Assembly (NCBI RefSeq): GCF_021462225.1
Contig: NC_061796.1
Span: 48,465,613-48,529,612, forward strand
DNA length: 64,000 bases
Source: Girardinichthys multiradiatus
Lineage: Eukaryota > Chordata > Actinopteri > Cyprinodontiformes > Goodeidae
Reading direction: 5' to 3'
Part shown: in pieces, positions 1-13,000 of the stretch
Numbering within the stretch: position 1 is the stretch's first letter
How the letters are laid out: every line of letters starts with the position of its first letter
Notes under the pieces: generated by a model
Told to the model about the DNA's origin: nothing
Database searches by the model: none
The model's input: only the letters and a program-made list of their open reading frames with translations
Translations under genes and position numbers: made by a program

Positions 1-255
1 ATAGAATAGGAGGAAAACTAATTTCAAAGTAATAAAACAGAATAATAACATGTTTATTAAAATAGGAATATACAATAAAAACACATACATGCAAGTAAAC
101 AGTGAGTGTAGATTTGTGAACTGAATGGAACAGTGATTATTGCACAGGAGTACCAGATATTGTACAAAATAAATGTTGCACCTAAAAATGTTGTAAGCCT
201 GGATGGAGAATATAGGATCGTTTCCTGAAGTGAAGTGATGCAGGACTCCGACAGC

Positions 256-700
256 TGTTACATCCCTAAAGGTGGATGTTTGGGATTTCTGTCAAGTCTT
301 TTGTTCTAGGCTCCGCCTCCTCCCATGAGGCTGGGTGCTGCTTCCTGGGTCTTAAGCCAATCATCAATTAGCTGTGGCCTATTAAATGTCTGTGAAACTT
401 CTGGGCCTTTTTACTGGCATACAGCCTCCTATTGTTTATGCAGGCCTGGACGCCTGTTGAATGTTTTCCTGATTCTGATGAATGTTTGGTCGGACTGTCT
501 TTGTAGGGGAGAGCTGCCTGTTTAATCTCAGGTTTCTCCTGTTTACATGCTTGTTAGCGGAGGTTTATATATTTAGTTTTTTTAAGTAAATTCAGCTCTA
601 ATCTTCCTTTGGGTTGTTTTGTTTGTTGTGTTGGCATGAACTCTCCTTGAAGCTATCGGTGTGTACAGAAGAGAGCTAAAATATGGCAGAAAAATAACCA
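256..700 (+). mobile_element. Possible LTR relic of a Ty3/gypsy-like element
   Basis: A TGTTACATCCC start at about 256 resembles the 5' end of fish gypsy LTRs, and decayed gag-like sequence begins about 300 bases downstream on the same strand. I see no clear primer-binding site and no second LTR, so the right boundary is a guess. Positions 1-255 are AT-rich and hold nothing I can name. Confidence 0.25.
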
Positions 701-969
701 TCTTGTCTCTAGAATTATGTCAGTCCTTTACATATTCCCGAGACCTGCCAGGGAGGCTCGTCCCAGATTAAATCCTGTCCAACCCATTTCTAGATGGTGA
801 ACGTTTGGAGGTTTTTCTGTTTGCTTGTGTATTTGGTACAGGGTGTTTAGTATGGCAACTGGTATTTTTAACTTAAGTGCATTTTTGAATAATCCTTCTT
901 GGGAGCAGCTAAATGTATGTAGAAAACAAGACTTATTTCTATATCTGCACTTTTTAAATTAAATGTAGC

Positions 970-2260
970 AAAACAAATGATGAAAGATTTGTTTCAAACC
1001 AACTTGTGGAAGAAGGTTTGCTTCCTGTTTCTGACCCAACTTGTTTGCCAGTTCCTCCCAATAGAACTTCTAATGAAAGATTAAACCTGCTGTGTGAAAG
1101 GTCTGTGGTTGTGGATCAATCAAAGGTTGGAAACCTAAGCACTGATGTCACGCCTTCTTTAGTTACTCCAATTCCTTCTCCTCATTCAAAACAACAAGTA
1201 TTCATCAAGGTGCGTTTGGCAAAATTACAACTAGAGGCTCGGGATAATCCAAGCTGGTCGGGCAGAGTTGGAAGTGGAAACAGAAAAAGTTCTGAAACTG
1301 AAACGGTTGGAGCTGCAGATTGAAAGGGAGGTCAAATACAGAAGTTGACACGTATATCAGAGTGTTTGAACATGTTGCTGTTTCATTGCACTGACTGAGG
1401 GAGGTTTGGTCTTCAGGATAAATTTTAAGGCAAGTCTGTTCTGCTTTGTCTCTGGAAGAGAGTTTGAACTGAAGTAGCAACGTCTGCTATCCTTGCTGCT
1501 TATGAACTTGTTCCAGAAGCATGTAGACAACGTTGTCATAACCCAAAAAATAGATCAGACTTTTATAGTAGAGTTTAGAAGAGTAGTATAGAGTAAAGCA
1601 ACCCTGTTTGATAAATCGATTTTAGCACGAAACCTCCTGGTTACATCTCTTTATGTGAACAAATACTGCTGGAAGAGTTTAAAAATGGCCCGCCAGAGCA
1701 TATTGTAGTATACTTACATGAACTGAAGGTTTCAGCTTTGAAAGAAGCAGCTGTGGTAGCTGATGAATTAAAACTGTCTTTGGGCAGAAACGTGAAGTCA
1801 CCACCAGGGAGCCTCTCCCAATAAAAGATCCTCCAAGCCTATGGCAGGCTTCAGTCTCAAAGACTGAAAGGAACTGCTTCTATTGTGATGAACTTGGTCA
1901 TGTTGTGGTTGAATGTCCCGCTTTAAAGCAAAAGAATCAGTCATCTTTAAACCCTACATGCTGGATGTTGCTGTGTCTTTGACAGGAAGTCCGGAGCTTG
2001 AACACCCATTAAAATCATGAGAGCTACTGGTTGGTCTAGATCTGTGATCTAATGTGTTACCATTAGGTGATCATTCCTCCTGTCATGGTAGTAATTTGAT
2101 CCAAGAAGTAGAAATGAGCTTTGTTGCAGATCCTTTTGTACAAATTTGGTTAGTGGCATTTTCTCTGTGGCAATATGCCCGTCACTTTCGATGCCACTGT
2201 CTAGATTGTATTAGTCCCTCATATCCCAGAGACCAGCCAGGGGATGTAACACAGCCCACA
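970..2260 (+). mobile_element. Decayed gag/protease relic of a Ty3/gypsy-like retroelement
   Basis: An open frame at 1006-1323 is Ser/Thr-rich and ends in a charged LQLEAR-type stretch. Past several stops and frame changes, fragments such as LLEEFKNGPPEHIVVYL and VSALKEAAVVADE (about 1665-1770) resemble the SCAN-like gag domain of fish gypsy elements. A CCHC zinc knuckle (C-x2-C-x4-H-x4-C, reading CFYCDELGHVVVEC) lies near 1877-1918. Weak protease-like wording follows up to about 2250. Multiple stops make it non-functional. A domesticated gag gene is unlikely because no long frame survives. I see no reverse transcriptase or integrase for this copy. Confidence 0.5.
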
Positions 2261-2271
2261 GATAAAGGCTG

Positions 2272-3350
2272 TTAGTCTGTTAATCCTACTTTTATAGACC
2301 TGAACCGCCTTCTTGATGGTAGCAGGTTAAACAAATAGTGCGAAGAACTAGCACAGATCTTTTGTGCCCTGTTCAGACAGTTGATGCCCAGGTGGCGCAG
2401 AGGGCAACCTGTGATCTTCTCAGCAGTCCTGGTTACCCTCTGAAGTGCCTTCTTGTCTGCAGCCGTGCCGACCGCACCAAACATCAGCATTGACTCAATG
2501 TTGGACCGGTAAAAGGACACCAGCAACCTTGTAGATGGTCAGAGGAGCATGATCTCCTCTCTGCCTCCTCAAATCAGTGACCATCTCCTTGTTCTTTGTG
2601 GTGTTTAACGACATCTTAAACACCACCACTCTGCCAACTCCTGTATTTCCTGTCTGTAGACCATCTCGTCAAACCTCCATGATCAGGCCGACAACGGTGG
2701 TGTCGACTGGGAACTTGATAGAGTTCGAGGAGTGGATGGGATAACAGACATAGGTGTAGAGGGTATCGCAGTCCCTGGGGAGGCTGGCCTTCAGGTGTTG
2801 TTGAACAAGCCTTTCAGAGCACTTCTTGACTACAGACTTCAGCACCACTGGTCTGTAGTCGTTGAGGCTTCTTGACACATTTGTTTTTTTTGGGGGGGTT
2901 TTTTGGCACCTGGACGGTGGTTGCTTTTTAGGCAAGACAGGACCTCCACCAGGGACAGGGAGGTGTTAAAGATCCCAGTCAGGATTCCTGCCAGCTGAAC
3001 AGCACAGAAGTGAAGCACTTTCTTTGGGTTGGTCACTAGTAGAGCAGCTTTGGGTTTTTGTCTTTGGGTTGCAAGTCTGGATGCCTCAAAGCGGGCAAAG
3101 AAGTGTTTGAGTTTCTCAGCTAGTGAGACATCTGTGAATGCTGCTGGCAGGTTGCTACTTTAGTTAGTCAGGGATTGAATCCTTTGCAACACCCAGCGTG
3201 AGTCATTCTCCTGTAAATGTGACTCTACTTTCCTTCTGCACTTCTCTTTAGCTGCTTTGATGCCTCTCCGAAAACCCGATTTTCTGTCTCTGGACTTAAA
3301 GGCTGAATTCCAGGCCATCAGAAGTGCCTTTATGTCAGAGGTTATCCAAG
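2272..3350 (-). mobile_element. Decayed CR1/Rex1-like LINE reverse-transcriptase relic
   Basis: Read on the minus strand, broken frames follow the order of a fish CR1/Rex1-group protein: a basic linker (SRDRKSGFRRGIKAAKEKCR, near 3230-3300), the thumb-side IFNTSLSL motif (about 2960), the NDYRPVVLKSVVKKC reverse-transcriptase block 1 (about 2820-2860), and the C-terminal TAEKITGCPL segment (about 2400-2430). The central YADD-containing palm is collapsed to DTTVVGLI near 2690. Frameshifts and stops throughout make it dead. The same family, on the plus strand, recurs at 12690-14250. Confidence 0.75.
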
Positions 3351-3359
3351 TTTTTCGGT

Positions 3360-3476
3360 TTGGATAGACCCCCAGAGGAGCTGGAGGAGGTGTCTAGGGA
3401 GAGGGACGTCTGGGTGTCTCTGCTGAGTCTGCTGGCCCCGCGACCCGGTTCCAGATAATGCAGAAGACGACGAGTA
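3360..3476 (+). mobile_element. Rex3 (RTE-clade) LINE 3' end fragment
   Basis: The translation PPEELEEVSRERDVWVSLL followed by a proline/arginine-rich terminus, a stop, and a GACGACGAG-type tail is the typical 3' end of fish Rex3. It matches the reverse-strand Rex3 at 16850-18165. Severe 5' truncation is normal for this family. Confidence 0.75.
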
Positions 3477-3686
3477 CGATTACGCTTTTTAGATTCATTT
3501 TTCTTCTTGAATCCATCTCGATGTATCTCAAGTTTTCAAACTGGTTGTGTGGCAGTAATAACTGGTCCCGGACCTGGTCCTTGACCCGGTTTTACATGGA
3601 AATTAAAGTAACTTTTTGCAAGTGTTTAGGCCACGTTTTGATCTCTATATGGACTTTTTTTAGCTTGTGATCATATTTACTCAGGT

Positions 3687-3772
3687 TTGGACCTGATCAC
3701 ACCTGATTTTGACCTGATTCAGACCTGATTTGGACCTGGTCTGGACCTGGTTCAGACCTGATTCGGACCAAA
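3687..3772 (+). repeat. Short degenerate tandem repeat, 11-12 bp unit
   Basis: About seven imperfect copies of a unit close to GACCTGATTCAG run head to tail in the region just upstream of the first coding exon of the DENND4-like gene. Confidence 0.6.
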
Positions 3773-4056
3773 TTTTCTTAACAGTTTATTGTGATGGCAG
3801 TGTTGCAACTTGCACGTCATACCCTGAGATAACCCCATCACTGGTATGATGTTGAAGACCTCATGGAGCTTCATGCTGGCAAATCAGATGATTGAAGCCT
3901 CTAGAGGGATTCAGTGTCACTGGTTTGTCTCAAACAGCCTGCGGGACTCATAGGATTTCTTATATTAATAAACCGTCTGTGTAGAAACTGTTTTCTGTGG
4001 AGCTTTAATCCTCCGGGCCTCACATGATGACCCCTGCTCTCTCTCTCTTCCTGCAG

Positions 4057-7000
4057 TGAAGGCCACACCAGAGGCATGACAGATGAAAAATGTCCCCAGC
4101 TGGTGGACTACTTTGTGGTGGCAGGTCTGAACCCTGCTGGGCCTTGGAGGTCCCTGGACGAAGATGGCAGGAGCCCCTCGTCCTCTTCCTCCTCATCTTC
4201 GCCGTTGGTTCGGGCAGTGGAGCCGGTGACGGACCTGGTGGTGATCGCTCGGGGTCTTGGGGAGGAAGTACCAGAAGGTTTCACCTGTATTGAGAAGACC
4301 CTGGGAGGTCACTCTGCCGAATTGAGCGCCGGCCTTATCAACAACCCGCACCTGTACCTGTGTTACCGGAGAGGGCGTGACAAACCGCCTGTGTTGGACC
4401 TGGGGTGAGTAATTGGTGACATTCTGAATTGTTCTGGTTGTATAAGGATGTCAGCTAGCTAGATGCAGCTGAGTGAAGAACTCAGTGATGGACCATGAAG
4501 TACATCCAACCCAATCGAGTCTTGCTGCTGTCAGTCACTTTTTACTGTTTTCAGACTGTATAGAAAAATGCTGTAAACAAAGAATGCTTTCATAAATGGA
4601 CGTTTTAATCATTTATTTTCATCAATCAACAAAATGCAGTGAATGAACAAAAGAAAAATCTAAATCAAATCAATATTTGGTGCAACCACCCTTTGCCTTC
4701 AAAACAGCATCAATTATTCTAGCTGCTTAATTGGTGAATAAATCAGTAACATTTTCTCCCTCCCGTAAACCCTGAGCTCATTTAACACTCAGCACTGATT
4801 ATTTTTATTTCTCACTCTTGATGAGCTGAATAGTAAACTTCCAGGCTGAGCATTGGTCCTCAAGCTTAGTGAACTGAAATTTCTGAAATCAGGAGCGAAT
4901 CATTCAAAGGAAAGTGAAGGAAGTGTGATTTAAAGCTGCGGAAAGGAGAGTGGTTAGTCTTCAATGGTCAGCTTTAACCACCAGGAGATGGAGGATCCAA
5001 AGAAACCTGATAGGGATGTTTATCCGAAAATCTTTCAGAGCTCACCACCAACCAGCAAACACTGTTTTTTTAATCCAGAGAAAGAAAAGTGTCCTGACGA
5101 TGTTGCTCTGCGAAAGTGCTGCGAAGGCCTGTTGTAATTCAAATGTTTATTATTATTATTCTCCAAAAGGAAGTGGAGCCTTAACATTTTCAAAAACTTA
5201 CCAAACTTCACTGAACATTGTCCCCACAATTTAGTATTTAAATGGAATTGAAAATGTGCGTGGCCCAACGGCTCTACGGCGCCCCCTAGACTGAGATAGG
5301 CCAACTGGTAAGTCGCAGAGATGGGAAACGTGGTACATGGGTGGATCCCTCTCATGTTTTTTTGGCACTAGCGGCCTTTTTTTTTCAACAGTAAGTTGAC
5401 AGGAAAGGGGAGGAGGGAGACCCGGTCTCCGGGGCCGGGAGTCGAACCCACAACAGCTGTGTCGAGGACTGAAGTCTCAGACAATGGTCACGTGTTTTAC
5501 ACCTGTGCCGCCACCGCCGCACCCAGGTAGATCCCTTTAAATCAAGAAAAGAAATCGCTTGGGGGAATGCCCTAAAATAAGCAGGAAGTCAGCTATTTCG
5601 GGTCAAAGGGTCATTCCCATCAGGAAGGTCAGATTTCAACAACATTTTCAACACTGCTCGCCACAGCAGAACTCACTATGACCAAAGATATTGCAAAGGC
5701 TTGCTCGTGATACAGCCTAGTGGCGACATGTGGAATTGAGCGGCAGGCTCACCGGTGGCGATGCAAGACTACCGTGGTGGCGACACAGGCTGAGCGGCGT
5801 GGAGCTACGAGGGGCTCCGAACGCTGTTAACAGCTTTATTTTTATCTGGAAACAGGATTTTCTTTTTCTTTCACTTAAAATGAGCAGCAGGCCACTACAT
5901 TAGAAGAACAGAAATGCACATTGTAAATATCTGATGTAAAGGATCAGCATGTGTATTTACTGCCACCAAGTGGCCAAGGCACATATACCATCCCTTTCAT
6001 TAATGTGTTCTGACCAGCTGACGCTGTTAAATGCCCCTGCAGGGTTCTGTATGAGGGGAAGGAGCAGCTGAAACAGGGCTGGTACATCATCGAGACCACG
6101 CCCTACAGCCGCTCAGCCAGCTTGAGTTCTGGTGGCGGTCCCACGGCACACCGGGTCTTCCTGACATACCGCCGGGCTCTGGACTCCCAGGGCCTGCACA
6201 CTCTGGGCATCACCGACATCACCCTGCTGATGCCCAGCAAGGGGGAGGTGGCGCCGCACACCTTCTGTCGGGTCAACAAGAACCTTAACACAGGCATGGT
6301 GAGTAGCGACAGTGAGCCGGGCCAGTTTAAATTCCTGAGGGGAAGAGCTGATACTGCTGTGAGTGTGTGTAGGTCTGAATAATGATGGAGGGGTTCTTGT
6401 TTCTACAGTGGGGTCCAGCTCTGCATGTGTGCTACAAGAGAGCCATGGCCAAAGCCAACGCCCTGGTGTTCGAAGCCAGTGAGTCTCACTCTGCAGTTAC
6501 ATATTGTACCACTAACACTGGGTGGAGGTGTGTCAGAAACGTGGCACTAGAGACACCAGTGACTATAGTCAAATGTCTGCCAGGGTCCAGAACGGGCGAC
6601 ATCAAATCATACCTGAAACTGCTGGCTAAGGATAAGCGTAAATATAGTAAGATTGTTATTCACGCTGGCGGTAATGACACCCGGTTACGTCAATCGGAGG
6701 TCACCAAAGTTAGTGTTGCTTCGGTGTGTAAGTTTGCCAAAACAATGTTGTAATTTTTTCTGGTCCCCTCCCTGATCTGACCAGTGACGACATGTTTAGC
6801 CGCATGCTGTCATTCAACTGCAAGCTGTCTAGGTGGTGTCCAGAAAACAATGTGGGTTACATTGATAACTGGTGAACATTTTGGGGAAAACCTGGTCTGA
6901 TCCGGAGAGATGGCATCCATCCCACTTTGGATAGAAAACATGAAAATCTCATAAAAATAAACACAACTCAGACTGAAAATAAAAATAAAACAATTAAATG

Positions 7001-10000
7001 TGGCTTACTGAACATAAGATCTCTCTCTTCAAAGACATTGCTAGTTAGTGACCTGATTTGTGAAAATCAGATTGATTTATTTTGCCTCACAGAAACCTGG
7101 CTGCAGCAAGAGGATTATGTTACTATAAATGAGTCAACTCCTACTAATTATTTAAATTTTCACATTCCTCAAAATACTGGGCGAGGAGGAGGAGTAGCAA
7201 CCATCTTTCAGTCCGATTTATTGATTAGTCCCAGACCAATCAATAGCTACAACTCTTTTGAATATTTAATCCTTAGTTTTCCTCATCCAAATTGCAAAGC
7301 ACTAAAACCTCTTCTGTTTGTTGTTTTGTACCGTCCACCAGGCCTTTACTCTCAATTTTTAGATCAGTTTTCAGACCTTTTATCTGATTTAGTGTTAAAT
7401 ACAGATAAAGTTATTAGAGTGGGGGATTTTAACATTCATGTTGACACTGAAAGTGATAGCCTAAATATAGCCTTTAATGCTATCTTAGACTCAATTGGCT
7501 TTGATCAAAACATTAACAAACCTACCCACCTTTGTCTTCATTCTCTGGACCTTTTGCTGACATATGGCATTGAGTGTAAAAACATAACAATATTTTCTCA
7601 TAACCCTGTCCTGTCTGACCATTTCTTAATAACCTTTGAGTTTTATTTAACCGAGTACTCCACACCTGAAAGAAAATTTCATTACAGTAGATCATTATCA
7701 GACAATGCTGTAACAACCTTTAAAGAATCTGTTCCACTTTTAGTTTCCTCATTATCACTGAAAAACACAATGGAGGGCAATAATTCTGTTTCTGCCCCTT
7801 CATAAATTGATTCTTTTGTTCATAGTGTTTCTTCATCATTGCGTGATGCATTAGACAATGCAGCCCCCTTGAAAAAGAAGGTAATCATTAATAGGAGGCT
7901 AGCTCATTGGTTTAATTCAGAGCTGCATACTTTAAAGCACAATGTTAGAAAATTGGAGAGAAAATGGCGCTCTACACACCTAGAGGATTCCTACTTAATC
8001 TGGAAAAATAGCCTACTGTTGTATAAAAAGACACTTCACCAAGCTAGAACAGCTTATTTCTCATCATTAATAGAAGAGAACAAGAATAATCCTAGGTTTC
8101 TCTTTAGTACAGTTGCTAAACTTACACAGAGTCATAGCTCTGTTGAGCCATCCATTCCCTTAGCTCTTAGCAGTCATGACTTTATGGGATTCTTCTTAAA
8201 TAAAATTGATTCTATTAAAAATAAAATCTTTGACATATTCCTGAAGATGATTACTTCATCCTCAGCAAGTGAGACAACATTGGAAGTAACTGTAGAACCT
8301 GATCTGTGTTTGGACTGTTTTGATCCTGTGGAGCTTCCTGAGTTATCAGAAATATTAGCTTCATCTAAACCTTCAACTTGTATGTTAGACCCAATCCCAA
8401 CCAAATTATTTAAGGAAGTGTTCCCTCTGATTACCAGCCCCATTTTAGATATGATTAATCTATCTTTAGTAAATGGATCAGAACCACAGGCTTTTAAGGT
8501 AGCTGTAATTAAACCTTTACTTAAGAAACCTTCACTTGATCGAGATGATTTAATAAATTACAGACCTATATCCAATCTTCCATTCTTATCTAAAATTCTT
8601 GAGAAAATAGTTGCTAATCAAATGTGTGAACATTTATACAGCAATGACCTGTTTGAAGAGTTTCAGTCAGGTTTCAGAGCTCATCATAGCACTGAAACAG
8701 CTCTGCTGAAAGTCACTAATGATATTCTTATGGCCTCAGATAATGGACTTGTGTCTGTTCTGGTTCTGTTAGATCTCAGTGCTGCATTTGATCCAGTCGA
8801 CCATAATATTCTCTTAGAAAGGCTGGAATATGCTGTAGGGATCAGGGGAACAGTGCTAGGCTGGTTTAAATCTTATCTGTCTGACAGATTCCAGTTTGTT
8901 CATGTAAATGATAAATCATCTTTAAACTCCAGGGTTAATTGTGGAGTACCACAGGGTTCAGTACTTGGGCCAATTCTCTTTACTATATATATGCTTCCAA
9001 TAGGTCAAATTATCATTCAGCATGGGATAAATGTTCACTGTTACGCTGATGATACTCAGCTTTACTTATCCATAAATCCTGAAGAACCCAACCAGTTAGA
9101 TAGACTACAAGCATGTCTTGAAGATATAAAAACTTGGATGATTTTAAATTTTTTGCTTCTAAATTCAGACAAGACAGAAGTTGTCGTCTTTGGACCGGAG
9201 TCTTTAAAAAAAAAACTGCTTAGTCAATCACTTAACCTGGATGGCATTAAATTGACCTCTGGTAATAAAGTAAAAAACCTTGGTGTTAACTTTGACTAGG
9301 ACATGTCATTTAAATCCCATATTAAACAGGTTTCTAGGATTTCCTTCTTTCACCTCCAGAACATTGCCAGAATTAGAAATATCCTGTCCAGGAGTGACGC
9401 TGAAAAACTAGTCCATGCATTTGTTACTTCAAGGCTGGACTATTGTAATTCTTTACTATCAGGATGTCCACAAAATGCAGTTAAAAGCCTTCAGCTGATT
9501 CAAAATGCTGCAGCAAGAGTTCTGATGAAAATTAAAAAGAGAGATCATATTTCTCCTATTTTAGCTTCCCTTCATTGGCTCCCTGTTAAATCCAGAATAG
9601 AATTTAAAATTCTCCTCCTCACATATAAAGCCCTTAATGATCTAGCTCCATCATACATCAGAGATCTGATTGTTCCATATGTTCCTAACAGAGCACTTTG
9701 TTCTCAGACTGCAGGTTTACTGGTGGTTCCTAGAGTCTCTAGAAGTAGAATGGGAGGCAGATCCTTTAGTTATCAGGCTCCTCTCCTGTGGAACCAGCTC
9801 CCAGTTTTAGTCCGTGAGGCAGACACCCTGTCTACTTTTAAGGCTAGGCTTAAAACTTTCCTTTTTGATAAAGCTTATAGTTAGAGTGACTTAGTTTATC
9901 CTGAACTATCTCTGTAGTTATGCTGCTATAGGCTTAGGCTGCTGGAGGACATAATGACCACTTTCACTCTCTTCATTACATTCTCATACTACTCTCCAAT

Positions 10001-13000
10001 TTTGCATTATTTGCTGTTATTTCAGCTTTTAACTTTGTTCTCTCTTTTCTCTTTCTAGAAGCTACACCTGGCCTGACTCTGTGTCTACCTGTGACACCTT
10101 TCTGGAGAGGGGCATCGTCCGAGCTTCTGCTGGCAACAACTTAATGCTCACCTTCTACAGATGATCCACATGGCCCTGTCTTTCAGTGTTTAACCCTTTC
10201 TCTCTCCTAGACATGGCTATTGACTGAGCTTCTACTGTAACTAACTCTATGTTCTCTCTTTCAGACTCTAACCTTGAAAACTGGATCAGAGTTTATCTGT
10301 TCTTTCTTTCTAGATGAAAGGACTAAAGGAGCTACATCCATTAACATTTACTTTTCCTTCCCATAGAAAGTACTCCTGGATCAGTGCTTCTTTGTTCTCT
10401 TTGTGTCTCTGCTCTGTTCTCTCTAACCTCCAGTCGGTCGTGGCAGATGGTCGCTCACACTGAGCCTGGTTCTGGTTCTGCTGGAGGTTTCTTCCTGTTA
10501 AAAGGGAGTTTTTCCTCTCCACTGTCGCTACATGCATGCTCAGTATGAGGGATTGCTGCAAAGTCAACACCAGTGACTGTCCACTGTCTCTACATGCTCA
10601 TCCAGGAGGAGTGAATGCTGCAAGTCACTGACTGGATGTAATCTGCTGGGTTTCCTTAGATAGAAAAACTTTTTATCCAATTTGAATAAATAACTGAATC
10701 TGACTGAACTGTTCAATGGTTACGATTAATTGGAATGTATGAACCTGACTGTTGTGAAGAACCTTGACACGACATGTGTTGTGAATTGGCGCTATATAAA
10801 TAAATTTAATTGAATTGAATTGATGTCAGGGATGATCTGATGGACATGGCGAGGCAGATGGACATCAGGTTTTATGATTTTCTTTACAATATGTTTCTTA
10901 TCAGCCAGACGAACAGGGTGCTTTAGTACGTCTTAAGATGCTCTGCCAGGCCTCCAGGTGACACTGTCAGGAACTGGCCCGGATTGGTTTCAGGTCTCTG
11001 GTATAGTTAATAGCTGAGCTTTGCAACAAATTTTTTAAGGGTAAGCTACCAGGACTAGCTTGAAGTGAGTTAACATGCTGTATCATCTGCCAGAGTCCAA
11101 AGAAAGGGTTCTAGATCCCTTAAGAACTTTAAGCAGGACTGCTGCATCATAATCAGGGTTTTGTTTGGACAAAGAGGCAGAAAGATTTTCCATTTGACAT
11201 AAAGCTTCTCCTTCTGTCTGAAAAGACAGGTTCAGCCCAGCTCAGTGATCCCAACCTCTGTGTTCTGCAGGTCTGATCAGCCGATACCCAGAGGAGAACC
11301 TGGAGGCGTTCCCCCTTCCCGAGTCGGTGCCGGTCTTCTGTCTACCGATGGGCGTCACAGTGGAGAGCTGGCCGCTGAACTCCAAGTACCAGCTGCCCAT
11401 CTTTTCCACCTTCGTCCTCACGTCTGCCTCCGGAGACAAGGTGGGCCAGTCACAAATCGCATCTGCTCTAAATGATGTGAATAAACCAAACAGATCAGAT
11501 AGATGAAGCTGAGAATATCAGAGCTGCTGAGCTAAGCTCCATGTGTCTGAGTGAAGGAGAGCAAAGGAATAAATCGCATTGCCTTTCCTGCAGGTTTATG
11601 GAGCTGCCATCCAGTTCTACGAGTCGTTCTCCAGGGAGCTTCTGTCAGAGCGACAGAACATCCGGCTCGGCCTTCTTAGTGTGGTGGACCGGCGGCCAAT
11701 AACCAGCCGCAGTCTGCACACCAAGAAAAGCATCTGTGTCCTCTCCCACTGGCCTCTCTTCACTGTCTTCCAGAAGTTCCTCACCTTCATCTACAGATAC
11801 TCTATTTCCGGGCCGCACATCCTGCCACTCGAGAAGTCAGTACATGGGATTTTACTTTTCTTTGCGATTCAGCTGGGTCATGATTTGTTTTAGATTCCAG
11901 GTCTGTAGACTTTATTCTTCTCTGTCTACAGATTTGTTTTTTTCCCTGCAGACACATCTCCAGCTTCATGCACAACGTCCCATTTCCTTCCCCTCAGCGT
12001 CCTCGGATCCTTGTTCAGGTAAAATTCAAACCCGAGCTCGCATCTGAGCCCGAGAGCAGAACCAGAAGGGGTTTTAATACTGAATGAAAGATTTAATAGA
12101 TAAATACACAAGACTGACAGAAGATTTCAGACAGGATTTATAGGAGCTACTGAAAACCTTAACCAAACATGTCTAGACTGTTTTCCTTCCGAAGAATGCA
12201 AAGAAGTTCTTGTTTACACCTGCAGGGGACGCTGTGTTCTCAGGAACACATCACTCTCAGCTTTCCACCTCAGAGTTTATTCTGGTCATCAGCATCTGGA
12301 TAAACATCAAACCTTTAACTTTAACCTGGAAAATGGACCAGTCATTTAGTTGCCTCCCTGTGAAGGCTGACAAAGGTCCAAACGTTTCTGTTCAGGACAA
12401 CTGAGCCGGAACTGAAGAGCTTCGTTTGTTACGGTCCAAAGATGATAACTTTGTGTCATTCAGGTTTGTGTGACTTCAAGACATGCCTGTAGTGTAATTA
12501 ACAGATATAAATGCTTTATGGATAAAGATAACTCGGTATCATCAACATATGGTCTGGATCTAACGGTGGTGCACACAGATTCAGCAGCTCGGAGCTCCTC
12601 GTCGACATTGTTTTTTCTTAGTATGTCTGTTTTCCCTTCTGTTTTCCCTGCTTCTTATTCCAGCATTCAAATCAGTGAAGAAGCAAGCACCCCCCCACAA
12701 CACAGACAGTGAAAACATGGTCTGATGGTGCCACTCAGCAGCTGCAGGACTGTTTTACAAACACAGACTGGGACATTTTCTGCCTCCAGGTCCTGGAGGT
12801 GTTCACCTCTGCAGTGCTCGGCTACATCCAGCACTGTGTCAACACCGTCACAGTAGACAGGCACATCCGGGTGTTTCCCAACCAGAAGCCCTGGATGAAC
12901 AAGGACGTCAAGGAACTGCTGAGGGAGAGAAACATCACTTCCAGATCTGGGGACAGGGACTTGTACAGCTGCTCTGAAGAGGGGCATCAGAGAGGCTCAG

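Noticed and set aside
1006..1323. Domesticated gag gene
   Set aside because: The frame is short, followed by many stops, with zinc-knuckle and protease remnants in other frames, as expected of a dead element.
5440..5455. tRNA gene suggested by a B-box
   Set aside because: No cloverleaf, anticodon arm or acceptor pairing; context fits a SINE insertion.
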